From assembly GCF_043555985.1 (NCBI RefSeq), contig NZ_JBIGIC010000006.1:248001-312000 (forward strand): 64,000 bases of DNA, read 5' to 3'. Below are positions 35,799 to 45,562 of the stretch, piece by piece. Each line of letters opens with the position of its first letter. Position 1 is the stretch's first letter. The translations under genes were made by a program, and so were the position numbers. This stretch comes from Pelomonas candidula. GTDB taxonomy: Bacteria > Pseudomonadota > Gammaproteobacteria > Burkholderiales > Burkholderiaceae_C. Below the pieces are notes generated by a model. It was not told the DNA's origin, did no database searches, and saw only the letters and a program-made list of their open reading frames with translations.

Positions 35799-36653
35799 TC
35801 AGCCCTTGCGCCCCAGCAGTGCGCGCACGCGCGCCGGGTCCCACAGCCCGCGCGGCAGGAACAGCACGATGCCGACCAGGATGAGGCCGTTGACGACGTT
35901 GCGGAAGTCCGCGAGGCCGCGGAGCAGTTCGGGCAGCAGCGTCAGGATGACAGCGCCGGAGATCGGTCCCATCAAACCGTTGATGCCGCCGAGGATGGTC
36001 ATGGTCAGGATCTCGACGCCGCGGTCGAAGCCGTATTCATTCGGGCCGATGAAAAAGGTCAGGTGGGCGTTCAGTGCACCGGCCAGGCCAGCCAGCATCG
36101 CCCCCAGCACGAAGGCCAGCATCTTGTGGGCGTTGACGTCGATGCCCATCAGGCCCGCCGCGGTCTCGTCGAGCTTGATGGCTTCGAAGGCACGGCCCAC
36201 CTTGGAGCGCCGCAGCAGCGCCAGCACCACGCAGGCCAGCACCAGCGCCAGCAACACATGCCACCACTCGGTCTGCGGCGGGATGCCGTTCAGCCCCAGC
36301 GCACCGCCGGTCCAGTCCTCGGTGTTGAGGATGAAGATGCGCACCACCTCGCCGAAGGCCAGCGTCGCCATCGCGAGGTAGACGCCCGACAACCGCAGCG
36401 TCGGCCCGCCGATCAGCAACGCCACGACGGCCGGCGCGGCCATGCCGCCGGCCAGCGCGACCGGGAACGGCATGCCGGCGTTCATCGTCAGCAACGCGGC
36501 CGTGTAGGCGCCGATGCCCATGAAGGCCGCGTTCGCCATCGCCAGCATGCCGCAGGACAGGGTCAGGTAGATGGATAGCGCCAGCAGCGAGTTGGTGCCC
36601 AGCGTGAGCACCAGGTTGCTGTAGACGGCCCAGAAACTGTCGAAGGCTTCCAT
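35799..36653 (-). CDS. livM: Branched-chain amino acid-type ABC transporter permease LivM
   Basis: Inner-membrane permease, 284 residues and about eight to ten helices. Family stretches AMATLAFGEVVRIF and FIGPNEYGFDRGVEILTM are visible. ATG start with GGAAGG upstream; a GTG one codon earlier overlaps the livH stop. It pairs with LivH. Confidence 0.95.
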   Translation of the reverse strand: MEAFDSFWAVYSNLVLTLGTNSLLALSIYLTLSCGMLAMANAAFMGIGAYTAALLTMNAGMPFPVALAGGMAAPAVVALLIGGPTLRLSGVYLAMATLAFGEVVRIFILNTEDWTGGALGLNGIPPQTEWWHVLLALVLACVVLALLRRSKVGRAFEAIKLDETAAGLMGIDVNAHKMLAFVLGAMLAGLAGALNAHLTFFIGPNEYGFDRGVEILTMTILGGINGLMGPISGAVILTLLPELLRGLADFRNVVNGLILVGIVLFLPRGLWDPARVRALLGRKG

Positions 36654-37534
36654 CACACCTTCCGTTCGTTCGTCGTACCGAACAGGCCCTTGGGCCGCAG
36701 CAGCAGCACGGCGAACAGCAGGCCGAAACCCACGGCGTCGCGCATCGTCGAGCCGATGTAGGCCACCGACAGCACCTCGGCAAAGCCCAGGAACAGGCCC
36801 GCCAGCATCGCGCCGCGGATGTCGCCCATGCCGCCCAGGATGATGACGGCGATGCCCTTGTGCAGGATGGGCTGGCCCATCAGCGGGAACAGCGCGTTGG
36901 AGTACAGGCCGATCAGCACGCCCGCCACGCCGCCCAGACCGGCGGCGAAGAAGCTGGTCAGCATGAACAGCCCGCCGACATTGATGCCCAGCAGCGCCGC
37001 CGCCTTGGGCGACTCGGCGATGGCGCGCAGCGCGCGGCCGAGCTGCGTGCCGCGCAGCACCAGCAGCAGCACGGCCATGAGGCCGAAGGACAGCACGATG
37101 ATGCCCAGTTCCAGCACGGTCACGTGCAGGCCGGCGATATTCAGCGTCTGCTGCGGCAGCACCTCGGCCGGGAAGCGCAGGTTCTCGGCGCCGAAGAGGC
37201 CCTGGGCCAGGCTGTTCAGCGCAATGGCCAGCCCGATGGTGGCGATCATCGGGATCAGGTGCGGCGCGTTCCGCGCGCGCAGCGGCCTCAGCACGAGCAG
37301 GTCGATAAGCAGGCCCAGAACGCCTGACACCGCGAAGGCCACCACAAGCGCGCCGGCCAACGGCAGGTTCAGCCGCGTGACGGCCTGCAGCGCCGCGTAG
37401 GCGCCCACCATGAAGACGGCGCCATGCGACAGGTTGACCACGCCCAGCACACCGAAGACCAGCGTGAAGCCGAGTGCGAACAGCGCGTAGACGCTGCCGA
37501 GCGAGAGGGCGTTGAAGAGCTGCTGTTCAAGCAC
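36653..37534 (-). CDS. livH: Branched-chain amino acid-type ABC transporter permease LivH
   Basis: Second permease, 293 residues, GTG start (MLEQQLFNALSLGS). It contains GSVYALFALGFTLVFGVLG and the cytoplasmic EAA-like loop region GLGGVAGVLIGLYS. It lies behind an attenuator-like hairpin that separates it from livK. Confidence 0.95.
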   Translation of the reverse strand: MLEQQLFNALSLGSVYALFALGFTLVFGVLGVVNLSHGAVFMVGAYAALQAVTRLNLPLAGALVVAFAVSGVLGLLIDLLVLRPLRARNAPHLIPMIATIGLAIALNSLAQGLFGAENLRFPAEVLPQQTLNIAGLHVTVLELGIIVLSFGLMAVLLLVLRGTQLGRALRAIAESPKAAALLGINVGGLFMLTSFFAAGLGGVAGVLIGLYSNALFPLMGQPILHKGIAVIILGGMGDIRGAMLAGLFLGFAEVLSVAYIGSTMRDAVGFGLLFAVLLLRPKGLFGTTNERKV

Positions 37535-37546
37535 GGGGTAGCCTGG

Positions 37547-37580
37547 AAAAAAGGAGGCCCGCGGTGACGGGCCGCGGGCC
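37547..37580 (-). terminator. Attenuator-like terminator between livK and livH
   Basis: On the minus strand GGCCCGCGG pairs with CCGCGGGCC around a 7-base loop, followed by TCC and six Ts. It lies 17 bases after the livK stop. Such a site would give more binding protein than permease, a common pattern in ABC operons. Confidence 0.7.
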
Positions 37581-37597
37581 GCTGCGGCAGAGCGCGC

Positions 37598-38749
37598 TTA
37601 CTTCTCGATGGCGTAGCGGCCGTTCTTGGTGACGCTGACGATGGCGGTCTGCTCGGCGTCGTAGCCGGCCGGCTTGCCGGCCTTGTCGACGGCGCGGCGG
37701 AACGCGAAACCGCCGGTGGCACCGGTCCATTTCACCGCGGGCAGCGCGTCGCGCAGAGCTGCGCGGTCCTTGGCAAGATCGCCGCTGAGCTTGATCTTCT
37801 TCAGCGCCTGGGCCGTGATGTACATCGCGTCGTAGGCCTGGGCCGCAAACTGGTCGGGCGCGGACTTGTGCTGCTTGGTGTAGGCCACGATGAACGCGCC
37901 GTTCTCCTTGGTCTGGCTCTCGATGGACCAGGGGCTGCCGATCCAAAGCCCGTCGGACGCGCCCTTGGCGAGATCGAAGACCTTGACCGAGTTCATGCCG
38001 TTGCCGCCGATGACCGGCACGTTCAGCCCGAGCTGGCGGGCCTGCACCATGATGGGCGCGCCTTCGGCGATCAGCGCGGACAGCACCAGCGCGTCCGGCG
38101 CGCTGGCCTTGATCTTGGTCAGTTGGGCCTTGAAGTCGACATCGCCCTTGGCGAAGGTCTCGGTCGTCGTGACGGCGATCTTCTGCGCCTCCAGCGCCTT
38201 CTTGAAATTGTCGTAGCCGCTCTTCGTGAAGACGTCGTCGTTGCCGTACAGCACGGCGACCTTCTTGATGCCCAGCTTCTTCACCGTGGTGGACAGCGTG
38301 ACAGGCAGCACGTCGGCCTCGGTGACGGAGTTGCGGAACACGTGGTCGCCGATGGAGGTGATGCCGTCGGCCGTGTTGGAGGTGCCGAACACGACTGTCT
38401 TGGAGGCCTGTGCGATCGGGTCGGCGGCCTGGGCCGAGTTGGACAGCGTGGGGCCGAAAAGCATCAGCACCTTGTCCTGGAAGATCAGCTTCTTGAAGGC
38501 GTTGATCGCCTCTTCCTTCTTGCCCTGCTCGTCTTCGACGACCAGCACCAGCTTGTTGCCGTTGATGCCGCCGGCGGCGTTGATTTCGTCAGCCGCGAGC
38601 TGGAAGCCGTTGCGGATGCTCTGGCCGTACTGCGCGGCACCGCCCGACAAGGCCTCCGCCACGCCCAGCTTGATGTCGGCGGCCTGGGCCAGGCCGGCCA
38701 GCGCCATGAACGCGGCGACGACGAGCGGCTTGAAGGTGCGGGTGATCAT
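37598..38749 (-). CDS. livK: ABC transporter substrate-binding protein, LivK/LivJ type
   Basis: Periplasmic binding protein of the importer, 383 residues. A signal peptide is clear (basic start, hydrophobic core, AGLAQAA-D cleavage near residue 23), then the type I periplasmic-binding fold starting DIKLGVAEALSGGAAQYG. GAGGAG lies nine bases before the ATG, and TATCAT just upstream could be a -10. The ligand cannot be told from sequence; branched-chain amino acids or small amides and aromatics are possible. Confidence 0.94.
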   Translation of the reverse strand: MITRTFKPLVVAAFMALAGLAQAADIKLGVAEALSGGAAQYGQSIRNGFQLAADEINAAGGINGNKLVLVVEDEQGKKEEAINAFKKLIFQDKVLMLFGPTLSNSAQAADPIAQASKTVVFGTSNTADGITSIGDHVFRNSVTEADVLPVTLSTTVKKLGIKKVAVLYGNDDVFTKSGYDNFKKALEAQKIAVTTTETFAKGDVDFKAQLTKIKASAPDALVLSALIAEGAPIMVQARQLGLNVPVIGGNGMNSVKVFDLAKGASDGLWIGSPWSIESQTKENGAFIVAYTKQHKSAPDQFAAQAYDAMYITAQALKKIKLSGDLAKDRAALRDALPAVKWTGATGGFAFRRAVDKAGKPAGYDAEQTAIVSVTKNGRYAIEK

Positions 38750-38807
38750 CTGCGAGGTCTCCTCGTGTTGTTCGGTGGAATCGGTTTTCGATGATAGGGC
38801 GGCGGCT

Positions 38808-40175
38808 TCAGTTGCCTGCCAGCTTCATGCCCGTGACCAGCACCGAGCCGACGGTCTTGGTGCCCATCGAATATTCGTCGGCGCCGATGCCGACGATGTT
38901 CCGCAACATGTCCTTCAGGTTGCCGGCGATGGTGACCTCGTGGACCGGGTAGGCGATCTCGCCGTTCTCGACCCAGTAGCCGCTGGCGCCGCGCGAGTAG
39001 TCGCCGGTCACGTAGTTCACGCCCTGCCCCATCAGTTCGGTGACGAGCAGGCCGCGACCGAGGCGGCGGATCATCGTCGGCAGGTCATCGCCGGGCGCCG
39101 TGGCGCGGCTGGTCATGCGCAGGTTGTGCGAGCCGCCGGCATGGCCGGTCGTCTGCATGCCCAGCTTGCGCGCCGAGTAGCTGGACAGGAAGTAGCCCTG
39201 CAGCACGCCACCCTGCACGACCGAGCGGGCACGTGTGACGACGCCCTCGTCGTCGAACGGCGAGCTGCCCTTGCCCTTCTTCACATGCGGGTCCTCGGCG
39301 ATGTCGATGTGCGGCGCCGTGACCGCCTGGCCCAGGCTGTCGAGCAGGAAGGTGGTGCGCCGGTACAGCGCGCCGCCGCTGGTGGCCTGCACCAGCGCGC
39401 CCAGCAGGCCGATGGCCATCGTGCTCTCGAACAGCACCGGCACCTCGGCCGTGGCGACCTTGCGGGCCTTCAGGCGCGACAGCGCGCGCTCGGCGGCGTA
39501 GCGGCCCACGGCCTCGGCCGAGGACAGGTCGGCCGCGTCGCGCATGGAGCTGTACCAGGCGTCGCGTTGCATGTCGTTGCCGCGGCCGGCGATGGGTGCA
39601 ACGGACAGCGAATGCCGCGAGCTCGCATAGCCACCACGGAAGCCGCGTGAGTTACCCATCCAGAAGTGCGACTGCTGGGCCGACACGGCCGCACCCTCGC
39701 TGTTGGTGATGCGCTTGTCCACGCCCAGCGCCGCGGCCTCGCAGCGCAGCGCGATCTCGGCGGCCTGGGCCGCGTCGATGGCCCAGGGATGGAAGAGGTC
39801 CAGCTCAGGCCGCGCGGCGGCGTCCAGCGCGAGGTCGGCTTCGTCGGGCAGGCCGGCGAACTCGTCCTCGGCCGTGAAGCGGGCGATGTCGTAGGCCGCG
39901 CGCACCGTGTCGCGGATGGCCTGGGGTGAGAAGTCGGACGTGCTGGCGTTGCCGCGGCGCTGGCCCAGGTAGACCGAGATGCCCAGCGACTTGTCACGGT
40001 TGCGCTCGACGTTCTCCAGCTTGCCCAGCCGCGCCGACACCGACAGGCCGCAACCCTCGGACACCTCGGCGCCCGCGTCGCTCGCACCCAGTTTCTTCGC
40101 CTCGGCAAGGGCATCCTCGATCCACTGCTGGAACTGCTCGGGGCTGTAGGCGAAACCGTCTTGGGCTTGGGACAT
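38808..40175 (-). CDS. pmbA: Metalloprotease PmbA/TldE
   Basis: Partner of TldD in a zinc-peptidase pair that trims modified peptides and CcdA. 455 residues from MSQAQDGFAYSPEQFQ. Family stretches include SGGALYRRTTFLLDSLG, SPFDDEGV and MGQGVNYVTGDYSRGASGYW. TldE lacks the zinc motif carried by TldD, and none is visible. tldD is not in the window. It is divergent from yjgA with 58 bases between. Confidence 0.95.
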   Translation of the reverse strand: MSQAQDGFAYSPEQFQQWIEDALAEAKKLGASDAGAEVSEGCGLSVSARLGKLENVERNRDKSLGISVYLGQRRGNASTSDFSPQAIRDTVRAAYDIARFTAEDEFAGLPDEADLALDAAARPELDLFHPWAIDAAQAAEIALRCEAAALGVDKRITNSEGAAVSAQQSHFWMGNSRGFRGGYASSRHSLSVAPIAGRGNDMQRDAWYSSMRDAADLSSAEAVGRYAAERALSRLKARKVATAEVPVLFESTMAIGLLGALVQATSGGALYRRTTFLLDSLGQAVTAPHIDIAEDPHVKKGKGSSPFDDEGVVTRARSVVQGGVLQGYFLSSYSARKLGMQTTGHAGGSHNLRMTSRATAPGDDLPTMIRRLGRGLLVTELMGQGVNYVTGDYSRGASGYWVENGEIAYPVHEVTIAGNLKDMLRNIVGIGADEYSMGTKTVGSVLVTGMKLAGN

Positions 40176-40233
40176 GGATGGAACGCAAATCGAGGTGGGC
40201 GACAATCATAGGTCTGGCACGACACGTCCACAG

Positions 40234-40797
40234 ATGCAAGACAACACCCCCGAATACGACGCCGAGGACGACTTCGACCGCCCCAGCAAGTCGCAGCTCA
40301 AGCGCGACATGACCGCGCTGCAGAAGCTCGGAGACGATCTGCTCGCCCTGCCCGAATCGCGCTGGGAGCCGCTGGCCCTGCCCGAGATCCTGTACGACGC
40401 GCTGAAGGCCGCCAAGAAGATCACCAACTTCGAAGGCAAGCGCCGGCAGATGCAGTACATCGGCAAGCTGATGCGCAAGATCGACGCCGAACCCGTGCGC
40501 GAGGCCGTCGCCGCCTTCAAGCTGGGCCATGCGCAGGACAGCCTGCGCCTGCACCAGTCCGAACGCTGGCGCGAGCGCCTGCTGGCCAGCGACGACGCGC
40601 TGCAGGAGTTCCTGAACGCGCACGCCGACGTCGACATCCAGCAGCTGCGCAACCTCGTGCGCGCCGCGCGCAAGGACGCCGCCAACGTGCCGGAGAAGCG
40701 CAGCGGGCGCGCGTTCCGCGAGCTGTTCCAGTTCATCAAGGCGTCCGAGGCCCCCGAAGAGGCGGCGGAGCCCGCTGACGAGGACGCCGATGAGTGA
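40234..40797 (+). CDS. yjgA: Ribosome-associated protein YjgA (DarP, DUF615)
   Basis: 187 residues, all-helical; in E. coli it binds late 50S assembly intermediates. Start at MQDNTPEYDAEDDFDRPSKS rather than the upstream ATG at 40174, which overlaps the divergent gene. The conserved SKSQLKRDMTALQKLGDDL and KKITNFEGKRRQMQYIGKLM are present, with an acidic C-terminal tail. It overlaps mog by eight bases. Confidence 0.95.
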   Translation: MQDNTPEYDAEDDFDRPSKSQLKRDMTALQKLGDDLLALPESRWEPLALPEILYDALKAAKKITNFEGKRRQMQYIGKLMRKIDAEPVREAVAAFKLGHAQDSLRLHQSERWRERLLASDDALQEFLNAHADVDIQQLRNLVRAARKDAANVPEKRSGRAFRELFQFIKASEAPEEAAEPADEDADE

Positions 40798-41362
40798 CGC
40801 CGTCCGCATCGGCATCGTCTCGATCAGCGACCGGGCTTCCACCGGCGTCTACGAGGACAAGGGCCTGCCGGCCCTGAAAGACTGGCTGACGAGCGCGCTG
40901 CTGAACCCCATCGAGTACGTGCCCCGGCTGATCCCCGACGAGCAGGCCGGCATCTCGCAGGCGCTCATCGAGCTGGTTGACACCGAGCGCTGCGACCTCG
41001 TGCTGACCACCGGCGGCACCGGCCCGGCGCCGCGCGACGTGACGCCCGAAGCGACGCTGGACGTGGCCGATCGCGAGATGCCCGGCTTCGGCGAGCAGAT
41101 GCGCCAGATCTCGCTGCATTTCGTGCCGACGGCCATCCTGTCTCGCCAGGTCGCCGTCATCCGCGGGAAGGCGCTCATCATCAACCTGCCCGGCCAGCCC
41201 AAGGCCATCGCGGAAACGCTGGCAGGCCACGAGAAGGCCAGCGGCATCTTCGCCGCCGTGCCCTACTGCATTGACCTCATCGGCGGGCCTTACCTCGAAA
41301 CGCGCGACGAGGTCTGCAAGGCCTTCAGGCCCAAGAGCGCCCAGCGCACACCGGCCGCCTAA
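40790..41362 (+). CDS. mog: Molybdopterin adenylyltransferase
   Basis: Activates molybdopterin with ATP for molybdenum insertion. 190 residues. MoaB/Mog fold with RIGIVSISDRASTGVYEDKG at the N-terminus, the catalytic loop TTGGTGPAPRDVTPEAT and INLPGQPKAIAETL. The start overlaps the yjgA end. The TAA stop overlaps the convergent TAG in CTAA. Confidence 0.96.
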   Translation: MSDAVRIGIVSISDRASTGVYEDKGLPALKDWLTSALLNPIEYVPRLIPDEQAGISQALIELVDTERCDLVLTTGGTGPAPRDVTPEATLDVADREMPGFGEQMRQISLHFVPTAILSRQVAVIRGKALIINLPGQPKAIAETLAGHEKASGIFAAVPYCIDLIGGPYLETRDEVCKAFRPKSAQRTPAA

Positions 41363-44300
41363 CCGACGACGGCGCCCGGCTCCGCCGGCGAGCCCATCGC
41401 GGCCTCCACTTCGTCCAGCTCGCGATTGCTGCTGAGGCCGAAACCGCCCACGACGCGCGCGCCAATGGCGCCGCGGCCGCTGGCTGTGTGCACGCCCACC
41501 CAGGCGTTGCGGCCCGAGCGCTTGGCTGCGTACAGACCGAGGTCGGCCAGGTTGACGACCTGCTGCCAGCTGCGCGCCTGCGGCCGCTCCAGCTCGAAGG
41601 GCATGCAGGCAAACCCGACGGAACAGGTCACCACGATCTCGCCGCCGTCCTCGAGCCGGAACGGCGCACCGGCGATGACGGCCCGCATGCGCTCGGCCAG
41701 CTCCTCGGCCTGGACGCGGTCGGTGTCGCGGGCCACGGCCAGGAACTCCTCGCCGCCCCAGCGCACCAGGTAGTCGGACTCGCGCAGCACCGAGCGCAGC
41801 CGTGCGCCGAACTGAACGAGTACCGCGTCGCCGGCCGCGTGGCCGTGGCGATCGTTGATGCGCTTGAAGGCGTCGATATCCAGCAGCAGGAAGACGCTGT
41901 CCGTGTCCAGCGTCTGGCCTCCGGCGGCGCGCGTCTCCTGCGCGCGGCGCAGGCTGGCGGCGAGATCCTGGTCGATGTGGTCGGTCAGGAAGCGGCGGTT
42001 GTGCAGGCCGGTCAGCGGGTCGGTCACGCTGCTCATCTGCAACTGCACGGATTTCTCTTCCAGCGAGCGGTGCAGCGTCTCCAGCTCCGCGGTGCGCTGG
42101 CGCACCTTGAGCTCCAGCTCACGCTGGCGATGGCGCAGCAGTCGCGTGCGCACGCGCACGGCGCCCAGCAACAACAGCAAGCCCCCCACCGCAGCCAGCG
42201 TGCGAAACCACCACGTCTGGTGCCAGGCCGGCAGCACCCGGATGGGCATCGCCAACTCATGCTCGCCCCATCGACCGTCGCGGTTGGACGCGCGCAACAG
42301 CAGCCGGTAATCGCCCGGCGGCAGGTTGGCGTAGGCCGCCAGCCGGCGTGACGCGTCGGTGGCCACCCAGTCGGCGTCGTAGCCTTCCAGCTTGAAGGCG
42401 AAGCGGTTTCGCTCGGGGGCCGAGAAGTCGGTCGAAGAGAACTCGACGGCCAGGCTGTTGGCCTCGGGCTGCACCGTCAGCGCGGCACCGGCCGGGTCCA
42501 CCGGCCAGGGCCGGCCGCCCAGCTTCACGTCGGTAACGAGCACGCGCGGGAGGTAGTCCCATGTCTGCAGCTTCTCCGGCCGCACGACGGTCATGCCACC
42601 GGCGCCGCCGAACAGCAGCTCGCCGCGGGCCGTGCGCGCGGCGGAGCCGGTCCAGTAGGTCGGGAAGACGACGCCCTCGGCGCGGCGCAGTGCCAGCACC
42701 TCCAGCGTCTTCGCGTCGACACGGGCCAGGCCGTTGTCGGTGCTGGCCCACACACGGCCCTGCAAGTCCTGCAACAGCGCGTTGACGGTGCTGTCCGGCA
42801 AACCCTGGGCCATGCCGATGCGGCGTAACGCCGTGTCACCCGGCGCCGGCAGCACGTCGATGCCACCGCCGTAGCTACCCACCCACAGCCGACCGCCGTC
42901 GTCGGTCAGCAAGGCGGTGATGAAGCCGGCCGCCAGATGGCCCACCTGGACCGGACCGGGCAGCCACTGCGTGACGGCGAGATCCGCCAGCTCGACGCGG
43001 TTCAGTCCGTGCCGCGTGCCCACCCACAGCACGCCGGGCGCGCGGGCGTCGCGCGCCAGCACGGTGATGCGCTGGTCGCTGAGTCCGGGCGCGGCCGGCG
43101 TGACCGGCGCGCTGCGGCCCGAGCGCAGGTCCAAGCGCCACAGGCCATCGGCCTGGCCGCCGATCCACAGGTCATCGCCATCGGCCAGCAACGCCCACAC
43201 CGAAGCCGCCGGGTCGCGCCCGGCCAGCTCGACGCGGGCGACGCGCCGGCCCGCAGCATCCGCGCGATAGAGGCCGCGTTTGGTGCCAATGAAGAAGCCG
43301 CCATCCGGCGCAGGCGCCATCGCCAGCACGATGTCGACCGGCAGCGCTGCATCCGGCCGCATGGCGTCGGGCCGCAGCGCACCGACACGGGCGCCGGAAG
43401 CGTCGAGGATGTCGATGCCGTTCTTGTGCGTGCCCAGCCACAGGCCACCGTCTGACAGAGACTGAATCCAGCTGATCTCGGTACTGACGAAGCGGGCATC
43501 GAGCGCGTCGCCACCGTCGGGCGTGACGCCGAAGCGCGTCAGCACGCCGCTCTGACGGGGGTCGTGGCGGCTCAGGCCACGGTTGGTCGCCACCCAGATC
43601 AGGCCGGCACGGTCGCGGTACAGCCCTCGCAGCGCGTTGTCCGCCAGACTCATGGGCCAGGCCGGCACGTGGCGGATGCGGCGCGTGCTGCCGTGGGCCA
43701 GATCCACGGCAACGAGCCCCTGGCTCAGCGTCGCCACCCACATCTCGCCGGGCTGTACCTCGACCAAGCCGGCGATCTGGCTGTCCTTCAACAGGTCCAG
43801 CCCGTCGGGCATGGCCACCTCGCGTACCGGCGACGCCGGCGCCCTGCCCTCGTCCGGCAGCACGAAGACGCCGTGCTGCAAGGTGCCGACCCAGATGCGC
43901 CCGGCGCTGTCCTGCTTCAGGATCTCGGGCTGGACGATGGCGCCCGGCCGCAGCGGCACGGCCTGCAGCTGCTCGGCACCCGGCTCGCGCCGGAACAGGC
44001 CGGCCGCGCTGCCCAGCCACAGCGTGCCGCGGCGGTCGCGCAGCAGCACACGCACCTGGTCGCCGGCAGCGGCGGCCCAGCCGCGGCTGGCGTGCTCGAT
44101 GCGGCCGCTGACCGGGTCCAGCCGGTCCAGGCCGCCATCGGTGACGACCCACAAGCCACCGTCGCCATCGTCCTGCACCTGGCGCACGCTGACGTGGCTG
44201 AGCCCGCGCTCGCCGCCGACCGGGTAGCGCACGAAGCGGTCGGTCGCCGGGTCGTGGCGCAGCAGCCCTGCGGACGTCGTGCCCACCCAGAGACGGCCGC

Positions 44301-44631
44301 GCGCATCGCCGTGCAAGGCCTGCACATAGTTGTCCGGCAGCGAGCCCTCGCGTTGCGGGTCGGCCTGGTAGACACGGAAACGGTAGCCGTCCCAGCGCGA
44401 CAGCCCACCCGGGCTGCCTATCCACAGAAAGCCCTGCCCATCCTCGGCCAGCGCGGTCGCGATGGCGTTGGGCATGCCCTGGTCCTGGCTGACGTGCTGG
44501 AAGGTGATGTCGGCCAGGCGGTCTTGACGAGGCTCGGGCGCGGCCTGGGCAGCCAGGCCGGCGGCCAGCACCAGACCCGGCGCCAGTCGCCAGGCAGAAA
44601 GGAACCGAAGTCGTAACTCGCGCAGCAGCAA
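41359..44631 (-). CDS. Two-component-propeller sensor diguanylate cyclase
   Basis: 1090 residues. An N-terminal hydrophobic signal or anchor is followed by a large periplasmic beta-propeller made of repeated two-component-propeller blades (motifs such as LWIGSPGGLSRWDG and LWVGTTSAGLLRHDP, to about residue 690), a Y_Y_Y domain (about 720-790), one membrane helix (about 810-830), a coiled coil and a GGDEF domain. The active site is GGEEF near residue 957, and RESD five residues before it is the inhibitory site, so it looks active and feedback-regulated. TTG start without a clear ribosome site; no upstream alternative before a stop. Confidence 0.93.
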   Translation of the reverse strand: MLLRELRLRFLSAWRLAPGLVLAAGLAAQAAPEPRQDRLADITFQHVSQDQGMPNAIATALAEDGQGFLWIGSPGGLSRWDGYRFRVYQADPQREGSLPDNYVQALHGDARGRLWVGTTSAGLLRHDPATDRFVRYPVGGERGLSHVSVRQVQDDGDGGLWVVTDGGLDRLDPVSGRIEHASRGWAAAAGDQVRVLLRDRRGTLWLGSAAGLFRREPGAEQLQAVPLRPGAIVQPEILKQDSAGRIWVGTLQHGVFVLPDEGRAPASPVREVAMPDGLDLLKDSQIAGLVEVQPGEMWVATLSQGLVAVDLAHGSTRRIRHVPAWPMSLADNALRGLYRDRAGLIWVATNRGLSRHDPRQSGVLTRFGVTPDGGDALDARFVSTEISWIQSLSDGGLWLGTHKNGIDILDASGARVGALRPDAMRPDAALPVDIVLAMAPAPDGGFFIGTKRGLYRADAAGRRVARVELAGRDPAASVWALLADGDDLWIGGQADGLWRLDLRSGRSAPVTPAAPGLSDQRITVLARDARAPGVLWVGTRHGLNRVELADLAVTQWLPGPVQVGHLAAGFITALLTDDGGRLWVGSYGGGIDVLPAPGDTALRRIGMAQGLPDSTVNALLQDLQGRVWASTDNGLARVDAKTLEVLALRRAEGVVFPTYWTGSAARTARGELLFGGAGGMTVVRPEKLQTWDYLPRVLVTDVKLGGRPWPVDPAGAALTVQPEANSLAVEFSSTDFSAPERNRFAFKLEGYDADWVATDASRRLAAYANLPPGDYRLLLRASNRDGRWGEHELAMPIRVLPAWHQTWWFRTLAAVGGLLLLLGAVRVRTRLLRHRQRELELKVRQRTAELETLHRSLEEKSVQLQMSSVTDPLTGLHNRRFLTDHIDQDLAASLRRAQETRAAGGQTLDTDSVFLLLDIDAFKRINDRHGHAAGDAVLVQFGARLRSVLRESDYLVRWGGEEFLAVARDTDRVQAEELAERMRAVIAGAPFRLEDGGEIVVTCSVGFACMPFELERPQARSWQQVVNLADLGLYAAKRSGRNAWVGVHTASGRGAIGARVVGGFGLSSNRELDEVEAAMGSPAEPGAVVG

Positions 44632-44699
44632 GGCAGGCCGTCGGGGGCGGGCACATCAGGCCCGGAACCGCCGATTCTCATCGACGGCGGTGCCCGTCA

Positions 44700-44722
44700 G
44701 CAGCAAGAAGCCGTCTTGCTGC
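44700..44722. terminator. Hairpin after cysE
   Basis: GCAGCAAGA/TCTTGCTGC, 9 bp with a 5-base loop, 20 bases after the cysE stop and before the TTG of the next gene on the same strand. No U-run follows. Confidence 0.4.
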
Positions 44723-44742
44723 GGCCTATTTCATCGCCAGAC

Positions 44743-45519
44743 CTATTTGACGAGCCGGCTCATCTCGGCGGCGTCGAAGGCCTCGTCACGCTGGGCGTCG
44801 CAAGGTACGCAGTCGCTCACCGGCTTGCCGAGTTCCGACGAGAGCTTGCAGACCGCTTCCCACAGCAGAGCGATCTGATGCTCGTGGCCCGAGGCGCTGT
44901 CGATCAGGCCGCGCATGGCCTGCCCCACCGGATCGTCGCCGTGCGCCACACCGTAGGCCGAGAAGCCCATTCGGGCCGCGGCCTCCTCGCGGGCCTGGTC
45001 ACTGGCGGCCTCGATGATGCGGGCCGGGTTGCCCACGGCCGTCGCGCCTGCCGGCACGGGCTTGGTGACGATGGCACCCGAGCCGATGCGCGCACCGGCG
45101 CCGACCGTGAAACCGCCCAGCACGCAGGCGTTGGCCCCGACAATGACGCCCGGGCCCAGCGTCGGATGCCGCTTGGCGCCCTTCACGAGCGAGGTGCCGC
45201 CCAGCGTGACGCCCTGGTAGATCGTGCAGCCCTCGCCGATCTCGGCCATCTCGCCGATGACGATGCCCATGCCGTGGTCGATGAAGACCTTGCGGCCGAT
45301 CTTGGCGCCGGGGTGGATCTCGATGCCGGTCAGGAAGCGGCCCCAGTGCGAGACCCAGCGCGCAAGCCACTTGAAGCCACGCGTCCACAGCCAGTGCGCG
45401 CGACGGTGCATCCACAGCGCATGCAGGCCCGGGTAACAGGTCAGCACCTCCCACGTCGACCGCGCGGCCGGATCGCGTTGCAGGATGAGGGCGATGTCTT
45501 CGCGCAGGCGCTGGAACAT
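44743..45519 (-). CDS. cysE: Serine O-acetyltransferase
   Basis: First step of cysteine synthesis, acetyl-CoA plus serine to O-acetylserine. 258 residues. An N-terminal helical domain is followed by a left-handed beta-helix of hexapeptide repeats containing IGRKVFIDHGMGIVIGEMA and the active His region. The C-terminus is longer than the short epsC type and ends LVK rather than Ile, so CysK docking by a terminal Ile is doubtful. Confidence 0.95.
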   Translation of the reverse strand: MFQRLREDIALILQRDPAARSTWEVLTCYPGLHALWMHRRAHWLWTRGFKWLARWVSHWGRFLTGIEIHPGAKIGRKVFIDHGMGIVIGEMAEIGEGCTIYQGVTLGGTSLVKGAKRHPTLGPGVIVGANACVLGGFTVGAGARIGSGAIVTKPVPAGATAVGNPARIIEAASDQAREEAAARMGFSAYGVAHGDDPVGQAMRGLIDSASGHEHQIALLWEAVCKLSSELGKPVSDCVPCDAQRDEAFDAAEMSRLVK

Positions 45520-45562
45520 GGTGTGCTGCCGGAAGGAAAGGCGGACCAGTCTAGGCGGGTGG

